NCBI GenBank assembly: GCA_036940085.1
Contig: JALLBK010000445.1
Coordinates: 1 to 12,703 of the forward strand
Direction of reading: 5' to 3'
Length of the DNA: 12,703 bases
Origin: Discostella pseudostelligera
Lineage: Eukaryota; Bacillariophyta; Thalassiosirophyceae; Thalassiosirales; Thalassiosiraceae
Shown: positions 1-6,428 of the stretch, in pieces
How the letters are laid out: the number at the start of each line of letters is the position of its first letter
Position numbering within the stretch: position 1 is the first letter of the stretch
The notes under the pieces: model-generated
The model's input: only the letters and a program-made list of their open reading frames with translations
The model's database searches: none
Told to the model about the DNA's origin: nothing
Translations under genes and position numbers: made by a program

Positions 1-709
1 ACTACGGCCATGTAGATTCGAATCTACGAATTCTCCAAATTAGCTGTAACAGATCAGCTGAATTGACAGCTGAGTGCCGGTGGTCCCGACGCCAGACAGA
101 CGATTATGTTTCAAAAGGCGCGCCCCGGAACCCGGAACCTCCGAACGCAAGCTACTACGTACTGCAAACTGAAACAACTTCTTCTTGCATCACCAATCCC
201 CACCATGTGGTACCAGACTTGGTACACGTATTATGACGCTTAACTGATGGTAATGTTGGGGTATACTGTCACGATGAAACGTTCGATATTGATTCAGGAT
301 GCTGGCTACATATTTGAGTTCGTGAGAGGATGTTGACTTGAATTGTTTGAACAGGTAGAGAGAGAGAGAGATCTGATACTAAAACATGTCCTGCTTACCC
401 AATTTAACATACTTAGCTCGATGACGGCCTTCCACATACTTCTAAAGGAAGGACAAAACCAACGGAATAATAAAAGATGCGCCACAATGGATCTGGTACT
501 GCAACTTCTTCATGCTGCTGCTGCTGTTGTCGTCGAGACGATTTTGTTGCTATCAAGTACTCCTTTGCGAACTTTTGGATTTCCTTTTTCCAATACCACG
601 TGCGCATCTTCCTGATACCATTCCATTTTTCTCATGAACAACGTACAGAATCTCCCTCTCTACGTGAAACAAAGAAGAGCAGTAGTCCACAAAGAGAAGT
701 ACTACATGA
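1..709. other. Gene-poor left edge
   Basis: I see no convincing independent gene here. The stretch holds the 3' flank of the minus-strand patatin-like gene. The only feature with possible coding meaning is a minus-strand frame at 630-413 containing a Gln5 tract, which lies in the same reading frame as the last patatin exon and could be an alternative extra exon (see findings). A perfect 16-nt palindrome lies at 12-27. A GA-rich run lies at about 357-370. Short plus-strand ORFs across 343-764 look like chance frames: they contain Cys and Leu runs created by a GCT/CTG repeat and match no family I know. Confidence 0.5.
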
Positions 710-877
710 TCAATATCGTGACAAAGCACGAAACTCTCCCTTGGCATCCATAATCTTGCCATAAATCTTCCCTCGTTCCAAAATATCCCATATCGTCTGC
801 TTGGATACAACTTTGATAAGTTCCATGGCACGTTCTTTCATCAATGGATCACGTTTGAAATCTAATAGTATGGTTGG

Positions 878-916
<39 letters not shown>

Positions 917-1997
917 GTTTGCATCATCGTCATAATCGAAATAATCGGAGGGACGTGCCAGGAAACTACCATCGATATGTGGCCTGCCGCGAAAGTTGGA
1001 GGTTAATTTCCCATCTAGAAACCATGGCTTTAGTTCAACAACAATATGGAGAGGTGAACATCAAACATTTTACGGTGACTGAACCAAACGATGCGAAACA
1101 ACAATGAACCTCGTACCAAGTGCACACTTGCCATATTGGCATTGATCAAGTCTAGTCGATTGTCGAATTGGGATATTCTACTTTTGCCAAAGGATGGAAC
1201 TGGTGTTAAGAGAATGTGGAGCTACAAACAAGGAGATGCTATTGTTGGTTAGTAGATGAGATGCAGACATAACAAAATACATGCGCAATCCAAATGTCAA
1301 AACGAATAGATTAGTGCACAAGCCGTACCTCTCCGCCACCCTGCGCCACTCTCTCCTCCGCATCCTCTGGCACCAATTGATCCAACCACTCATAAATCAA
1401 CTTTCCCCATACTCCCTGCAATCCTAGTGGACGTTCCCATACATTTGCATCTTCCGAGAGGGATAATGCCAATTCGGTCGCGCGGAGTGGACATACATTC
1501 ATTTTGGCAAGTGTTGCCGATAGGGCGCCTGCGGATGCTCCCGACAGATTGGCTTCGGAGAGATTATACCCCTCTTCTTGGAGGTAGGCCTTTACATATA
1601 ATTTTATCACACATTGAGAACAGAGAATGAGAATTGTACAGCAGAAAGACGGTAGGTAAGTCGGTGTTGGTGATATGTCGCTCTCTGGATTCTCATATTG
1701 AATGAAACAAAAAGCACTCACAAGTACACCCGCTTGCCAATAAAAGAAGAGACCACCACCTGGGAAGGCTATATATGCATTTTGTTTCGATGATGATGAC
1801 GATGATAGTGATGTGGAAGATAATGATGGTCGATGATTGAGATGATGCTTCGTTGTTTGACGGTGCAGCAACGACGGAGGAGCTGTAGCAGTTGGACGAT
1901 GAAGAAATGCCGCCGACGCCGCCACGTAGTTCCACAATGAAAAGAGGGTGATGTTCACCACCAGAACAAGTCTACGGGTTAAAAATACGATGCGCAT
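710..1997 (-). CDS. Patatin-like acyl hydrolase (phospholipase), probably plastid-targeted; four exons
   Basis: Exons (minus strand) are 1997-1722, 1589-1329, 1221-1117 and 1027-710, giving 319 aa. All three introns are phase 0 with GT-AG ends. Patatin-family enzymes hydrolyse acyl esters of phospho- or galactolipids with a Ser-Asp dyad. Seen here: the oxyanion-hole Gly run FPGGG (residues 78-82), the nucleophile elbow GASAG with Ser111, and the catalytic Asp233 in HIDGS. The spliced stretches SQFDNRLDLINANMASVH and PWFLDGK match plant and algal patatin-like proteins. Residues 1-30 form a signal peptide (LVLVVNITLFSLW core) ending AASAA|FLHRP, an ASAFAP-like motif with Phe at +1. A Ser/Thr/His/Arg-rich transit segment reaches about residue 72. 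In stramenopiles this targets four-membrane plastids. Residues 253-264 are a Gln12 tract in an acidic region after the catalytic core. The family and core are clear. The plastid location is inferred, and the 3' end could differ if a further exon is used. Confidence 0.86.
878..913 (-). repeat. (CAA)12 microsatellite encoding poly-Gln
   Basis: Twelve uninterrupted TTG units on the plus strand read as CAA in frame on the minus strand. They encode Gln253-264 of the patatin-like protein, after the catalytic Asp. Because every codon is identical, the tract should be length-variable by slippage. Confidence 0.95.
1028..1116 (-). other. Intron 3 of patatin-like gene (89 nt)
   Basis: The donor is TTG|GTACGA and the acceptor is CTAAAG|CCATGG (minus strand), phase 0. 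Removal joins MASVHL to PWFLDGK, a contiguous conserved block in patatin-like proteins. Introns 2 and 3 share the GTACG donor form. Confidence 0.82.
1222..1328 (-). other. Intron 2 of patatin-like gene (107 nt)
   Basis: The donor is GAG|GTACGG and the acceptor is TTTGTAG|CTCCAC (minus strand), phase 0. Reading through would stop five codons after the donor (VRLVH then stop). Removal joins VAQGGGE to LHILLTPVPSFGKSR, restoring the family's conserved strand before the SQFDNR segment. Confidence 0.82.
1590..1721 (-). other. Intron 1 of patatin-like gene (132 nt)
   Basis: The donor on the minus strand is CTT|GTGAGT and the acceptor is GTAAAG|GCC. The intron is phase 0, its length is a multiple of three and it has no in-frame stop, so retention would add 44 residues rather than end the protein. 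Removal is favoured because it joins AGVL to AYLQEEG, a spacing between the Gly run and GASAG that suits the patatin fold. Confidence 0.8.
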
Positions 1998-2401
1998 ACT
2001 ATTGCTGCTATCTATCCAGCGTCCCCATCGTACGTAGTGATCATCACCGAGAGGCGATGTCCGATGCCGTCGACCGTCGATCGTCGTCGGCTGTCATCGG
2101 TCGGTCGTCGACGCGACGTCGAGTTTGCTGTGTTGTTGTTGTTGTTGTTCCTGCCACGTGGAATTCACAGCAGAGCAGGTATGTTTGTACATAGGTGGAA
2201 TCAATACATGTTTTGGCGCTGAGATCCCATCTCCCGAAAACTCCCGAATGCTGATCTGTGACATAAAGAGATTTGCACTCTTTATGTCCATCCGAGATTT
2301 TGCATGCCTGTACCCTCACAATCTACTTGTTGAGCTTCCTTCAACGATATCATAATATTTGAATCCTCTCCATCAGTTCGACGACGAAGACGCACATCAT
2401 C
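1998..2401. promoter_or_regulatory. Shared upstream region of two divergent genes
   Basis: This 404-nt stretch separates the start codons of the minus-strand patatin-like gene and the plus-strand secreted protein gene, so it must hold both promoters and 5' UTRs. A CG-rich block at about 2060-2120 is dense in TCG/CGA triplets and contains several GTCGAC-type palindromes. A short TTG repeat lies near 2130-2148. I cannot identify a TATA box or a named element. Small ORFs inside show no family resemblance. Confidence 0.5.
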
Positions 2402-3202
2402 ATGAACCTCTCCCAACTCGTACTCACTCTTCTCCTCGCGGCCGCGGCCACGACCTCGATCGTCAATGCTGCGAAGCAGCAGGTGCAAGATGTCAAATTG
2501 TTGAAGCGCAACAAGCGTCAACAACGCAAGCTCCGCAATCATCAACAGAAGATGCGTAAGCTCACTAGGGCCATGTCCATCAACCCCATTCCCCCCGAAA
2601 CGTCCAGTCCTGTCTCGAATATCAAAACCAGCGAACCCACGCCCAGTCCTGTCTCGAATATCGATACCCTCGAACCCACACCCAGCCCCACGGAGGATCC
2701 AACGAACGAACCAACCGAGGCACCCACTACCAACGCATGCGATGATATTGGCAACGCCAAGGAAACTCGCAGTGGCGTCCAGTACGACCTACGTGTGTTC
2801 GACGACAAATCCTGCCGCGATGGAAGTGGCCAACGTTACGAATACGGTGAGATTGACAACATTGACAACTTCGACGATTGTGCCGAAACTTGTGTCCAGG
2901 ATGTACCCTCGGCGTTACTATCGCACTTTCGTGGTATTGACTTTGTTTGCGAGAACAAGGATCGAGACTCGTGTCGTTGCTTGTACGATGCTGGTACCCT
3001 CGAGAATAATGCTCGTTCCGTGGCGAGTGATGGAGTGTTTGATTCGACGAATACTGATGGTACCGGTAAGGGCAGTGTGGGTGGTAATGGTTTCTTTGGC
3101 AGGTTCCGACGTGTTGGCCTCCTCGAAGCTGAAGACCAGGAGGTTGTCTGTGTCAAGCTTGAGTCGTCCAGGCTTGTGGATGTGGATGTTGCGGTTGCTT
3201 AA
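2402..3202 (+). CDS. Secreted protein with Pro/Thr-rich stalk and eight-cysteine C-terminal domain
   Basis: This is a single-exon ORF of 266 aa. Residues 1-23 are a clear signal peptide with a Leu/Ala core and a likely cut after VNA23. Residues 34-57 are a Lys/Arg/Gln-rich, probably helical basic segment. Residues 62-112 form a Pro/Ser/Thr stalk with a 13-residue duplication (SPVSNI...EPTP) and PTEDPTNEPTEAPT-type repeats, common in diatom extracellular proteins. The rest is a compact domain with cysteines at 113, 138, 160, 164, 183, 191, 193 and 250; the even number fits four disulfides. Landmarks are EYGEIDNIDNFDDCAETC, FRGIDFVC and CRCLYDAGTL. The pattern loosely recalls PAN/Apple-like or WSC-like extracellular modules, but I cannot assign it to either. 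Likely secreted or cell-wall associated; the function is unknown. Confidence 0.82.
   Translation: MNLSQLVLTLLLAAAATTSIVNAAKQQVQDVKLLKRNKRQQRKLRNHQQKMRKLTRAMSINPIPPETSSPVSNIKTSEPTPSPVSNIDTLEPTPSPTEDPTNEPTEAPTTNACDDIGNAKETRSGVQYDLRVFDDKSCRDGSGQRYEYGEIDNIDNFDDCAETCVQDVPSALLSHFRGIDFVCENKDRDSCRCLYDAGTLENNARSVASDGVFDSTNTDGTGKGSVGGNGFFGRFRRVGLLEAEDQEVVCVKLESSRLVDVDVAVA
2606..2683 (+). repeat. Two tandem 39-nt repeats in the stalk coding region
   Basis: The copies at 2606-2644 and 2645-2683 each encode 13 residues of the form SPVSNI-x-T-x-EPTP. The first 18 bases of each are identical. The unit is a multiple of three, so copy-number change would preserve the frame and only alter stalk length. Confidence 0.9.
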
Positions 3203-4345
3203 AAGAGAGAAGATGATGGGATTGTAAAGAGTAGAGAAGGACATTGATGTAGACAATTATTCCCTGCAATTTAACCAGTTTTAGCATACTAGGTCAAACT
3301 TGCTCTTGTAGATAGTCCATGGTATTTGAAACCTATGAAGCCACAACATTCTCGATATTTTAACCATCAGGTATGCACCTTGCCTTGGCAGATAGCACAA
3401 AAGCTCACGGTCTTACAACAACATGAGACATGAGTATGTCTACAGCCAGAATTCACGAGATGGATACAATTCTGTCCCACGGCGATAGGATAGTCCACCG
3501 GTGTAGGAACAGACATGTACTAACAATCCAGGTCAGCGTCAACTATTCACTTCTGTCGCAACAGTAACTTTGTCTATCTAGTTGAGAGATCTCCTTCCTT
3601 GGTGCCAACCGTCGAATAGATGATTGTTGCAACATTTTCGGTTGGCGGTGCAGAGCAATACGACATTCACGCACTCATGATTGTTGTGTCAACGCGAGTA
3701 TCAATCTCAACTTAACTCATCACAAAATATGAGTATTATTCAGAGGCCTCGTAAAAACGATGCCGCATCCAATCGAATGAATTGTGCATTATCATAAAAA
3801 AATCGTAGCCACGTATACAGTGCCAGAGACATGTCGCACCATATCATCGTATCGAGATAGCATATAGCATTGCGCATAATTTTTGCGCAGGATATGGGAG
3901 TATGTGCAACTCTATTCGTTTGTTTTCTCCTCCCTCTAGCTCTCCTCCATAATTGTGACGTCCTCTAACGTAAAAACTTGCAACCTTCTTCCTTGGTCAA
4001 TTCTATCGCCACCACTAAGACTCATCATGCACAAATTTGAAAGATCAAATAATGATTGAGGACACCACATGATATTCAGTGTAGAAGATGGGAGGGCAAA
4101 ACGACATCAATGTTTCCCTCTCGTCTCTCGTCACTCATCAACCCAACACTGCGTTCCATATTCCCCAGCCCACAGTTATTAGATTAGCAGCATTAGCAGC
4201 AGTAGGCGTTGGTGCTATTCGTCATCATGACAACAGGTACGACCGTACAAATAGTACCAAATATAATATACCGATTTGTCGACAATGACGATTGCGCATT
4301 GCTATTTTGCCCGAAGTCGCAGTGTCGTTGTATGGAGTTGTAGAC

Positions 4346-4360
4346 CGTCGTCGTCGTCGT
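4346..4360. repeat. (CGT)5 triplet repeat
   Basis: Five perfect CGT units lie in non-coding DNA upstream of the methyltransferase gene. Confidence 0.85.
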
Positions 4361-4453
4361 GGCGAGGGATGTTGGTGCCGCCGGGTCGGCACTCTTGGCT
4401 GTAACGACAGATTATAGGCACAAATAGGTCACGGCGGACACTTGCTACCTCTT

Positions 4454-4458
4454 GCTGC

Positions 4459-4490
<32 letters not shown>

Positions 4491-4492
4491 AT
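4454..4492. repeat. (GCT)9(GAT)4 compound triplet repeat
   Basis: Nine GCT units are followed directly by four GAT units. The only frame that reads through gives poly-Ala then poly-Asp and has no ATG at its start, so I treat the tract as non-coding. Confidence 0.9.
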
Positions 4493-4922
4493 AATGTAAT
4501 AGATACTCATCATGGTGAGCGGTATCGTAAGGCGAAGAATGAAGATGAAGTGTGCCTGATGTTCACGCGGGCTCACGGCTCGCTAAAGCTGGGACGCGGA
4601 CCATTGCTGACGTCTGCGTGCGCAAAAGGCGCGTAATTTGAATTTTACATACATGGGAATTGGTATCACCCATTACAAATTGAGAAAGGAACATTCAAAT
4701 TTATTTTCACGTTGGAATCATACAAGCCAGCTGCCTGAACCATTTTTGGCGGGAAAGCGAGTCCAAGACCATGCTGTTGTGAAGTAGGAGTACGATTTGG
4801 TATTGGTATGAGTATTGTATGAAGCTCCATGCACCATCACCATGAACATCATTCTCTCTACACCCGAACCCCATCCCCATGCCCATCCATGACGACGACG
4901 ACGACAACGACGCAGCATAATA

Positions 4923-6314
4923 ATGAAACCCTTTCACTATTTCTGCCTCGGCGCCATTCTATCAAGCTTGCTGTTCGAATTACTTTCATTCTCATCCACT
5001 TTGCGGCTCTCATCGAAGCAAGAGAGCAGCAGCAGCACCACCACCAGCGGCGGCGATGGCATCACCAGCAATGGCAATGACTTTACCAATGAGAAGAATT
5101 GCAGAACGCCCAAACTTGCCGATGGATGCTATCACGTCTTCCTTGACGTGGGATCAAACATCGGTGTTACTGGTCGGATGCTGTTGGAGCCACATCTCTA
5201 CCCCAAGGTGCAAGAAGTTACAAAACAACAGCAGCAGCGAATGCATCTACAAGAACAACAACAATTGAAGCGACGACTACGAAGACGAAAATCCAATGCC
5301 AATGCCAATACCACCAATACCACCACCGAGAACACACACAACGAATATAAATTCACATCAGCACGTCAATTCTTCACCTATCAATTCGGTCCCGAACATT
5401 CTCGTATCCCTACCCAATACTGCATATTTGCATTTGAACCCAATCCCACACACACTGCACGACAATTGGAATTGCAATCGGCCTACACTGCCATGGGATG
5501 GCACTATCATTACATCCAAGCGGGAGTGTCAGACACATCTGGTTCCATGACTTTTTATCATGTTGGCAGGGGGGATAAATTGCTTGAGCGGGGATTTACT
5601 ACCAATAAAAATAAATGCAATTGTACTGCAAAGACTGGAGGGAAAGAGAAGGAATGTCCAGAGGAAATAGTGGAGGTGGTTCGATTGAGTGATTGGATTG
5701 ATAGAGAGGTACATGGACGGATTATTCCTGCAATTACTACATCAGCAACTACATCATCATCAGCATCCTCATCCACCACAACGGAAACAACAACGAAAAC
5801 GACTGCGGTAATGGTGCTTCCACCCAAGGTGGTAATGAAAATGGACATTGAAATGGCCGAATGGCTTGTCTTGCCCGACTTACTCACCTCTGGCGTTCTC
5901 TGCCGAGATGTCGATGCCATGCTGGCCGAATTTCATACTGGTGGACGACATAAGAATGAATTTCCAATACAGTTTGCTTCACAGCCACCGCAACCACAAT
6001 CAGAGCAGTCGCAACCGCAACAGAAGCAGCAACAACAACTGCAATCGAGTGCTAGTAACAATGCTACTACCATGTCTTCATGGACGTTGGAATCCTACCT
6101 TGATGCTGAACAATTGAAACATGAAATGATGAATATGATACTTCATAATCCAAATTGTAAAACATTGGTGGTGGAGGGGGATGATGAATCGTATGGGAGA
6201 GATGGTATGCCTTGGCCATCGTTAGCCACCCCATTGTCGTCAGAGGTATCGTCCACCTCAGGTCCGCAAGAGCAGCAAACAAGCCCAAAGGAAAAGGACG
6301 CGAGGAAAAGGTAG
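4923..6314 (+). CDS. FkbM-type SAM-dependent methyltransferase, N-terminal membrane anchor
   Basis: This is a single-exon ORF of 463 aa. Residues 7-24 form one hydrophobic segment behind a short basic start (MKPFHYF), fitting a type II signal anchor in ER or Golgi. The methyltransferase core then follows: motif I as VFLDVGSNIG (72-81, D-x-G-x-N-x-G), the acidic strand-2 motif FAFEPNP (169-175), VRLSDWID (253-260), and KMDIEMAEWLVL (306-317), the FkbM KxDxExxEW signature. The C-terminus has VVEGDDESYGRDGMPWP (416-432). FkbM enzymes usually O-methylate sugars or polyketides; the substrate here is unknown. Three low-complexity inserts interrupt the fold: a Gln/Arg/Asn segment (101-138), Thr/Ser-rich 271-294, and Gln/Pro-rich 353-375. 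They make it longer than typical FkbM proteins. No splice sites are needed. The ATG precedes the anchor directly and no better start is seen. Confidence 0.85.
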   Translation: MKPFHYFCLGAILSSLLFELLSFSSTLRLSSKQESSSSTTTSGGDGITSNGNDFTNEKNCRTPKLADGCYHVFLDVGSNIGVTGRMLLEPHLYPKVQEVTKQQQQRMHLQEQQQLKRRLRRRKSNANANTTNTTTENTHNEYKFTSARQFFTYQFGPEHSRIPTQYCIFAFEPNPTHTARQLELQSAYTAMGWHYHYIQAGVSDTSGSMTFYHVGRGDKLLERGFTTNKNKCNCTAKTGGKEKECPEEIVEVVRLSDWIDREVHGRIIPAITTSATTSSSASSSTTTETTTKTTAVMVLPPKVVMKMDIEMAEWLVLPDLLTSGVLCRDVDAMLAEFHTGGRHKNEFPIQFASQPPQPQSEQSQPQQKQQQQLQSSASNNATTMSSWTLESYLDAEQLKHEMMNMILHNPNCKTLVVEGDDESYGRDGMPWPSLATPLSSEVSSTSGPQEQQTSPKEKDARKR

Positions 6315-6428
6315 GAAATTAATCTGTAACATAATATTTATTGTATCAGCGAATACTGTGTCAGCCATTCGGCTCTACTCTCTTTTGACAATGAATCAAC
6401 CCCGATTCCAGATGCATATCCATTCTCA
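6315..6428. other. Convergent 3' intergenic gap (114 nt)
   Basis: The stop codons of the plus-strand methyltransferase and the minus-strand F-box gene are only 114 nt apart, so their 3' UTRs probably overlap. AT-rich sequence at 6323-6348 is the likely area for 3' end formation of the plus-strand gene; no exact poly(A) signal can be named. Confidence 0.5.

Larger units (their letters stand above)
3203..4922. other. Long stretch (about 1.7 kb) without a convincing gene
   Basis: From 3203 to about 4087 neither strand has an open frame of useful length, so this is probably 3' UTR plus intergenic DNA. A small ORF at 4088-4288 (66 aa, with hydrophobic segment VIRLAALAAVGVGAI) and a frame at 4442-4636 made mainly by a triplet repeat are not supported by any family resemblance. 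A short hairpin lies at 3871-3889 (TGCGCA arms, 7-nt loop). TGACGTC palindromes occur at 3956-3962 and 4608-4614. The right part should contain the promoter of the methyltransferase gene starting at 4923. Confidence 0.5.

Noticed and set aside
11..35. tRNA 3' end suggested by GATTCGAATC, which resembles a T-loop
   Set aside because: The position before TTC is A and cannot make the required 53-61 G-C pair. No matching acceptor, D or anticodon arm is found on either strand.
2542..3256. Long frames on both strands across the secreted protein gene
   Set aside because: They are shadows. Only the 2402-3202 frame has a signal peptide, patterned cysteines and protein-like repeats.
4088..4288. Small plus-strand ORF of 66 codons starting at an ATG
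   Set aside because: It has a short hydrophobic stretch but no family resemblance. A possible donor after codon 50 does not lead to any in-phase open exon downstream. Kept only as a remark.
4442..4636. Frame with poly-Ala and poly-Asp
   Set aside because: It comes from a GCT/GAT repeat, lacks an ATG at its start and resembles nothing.
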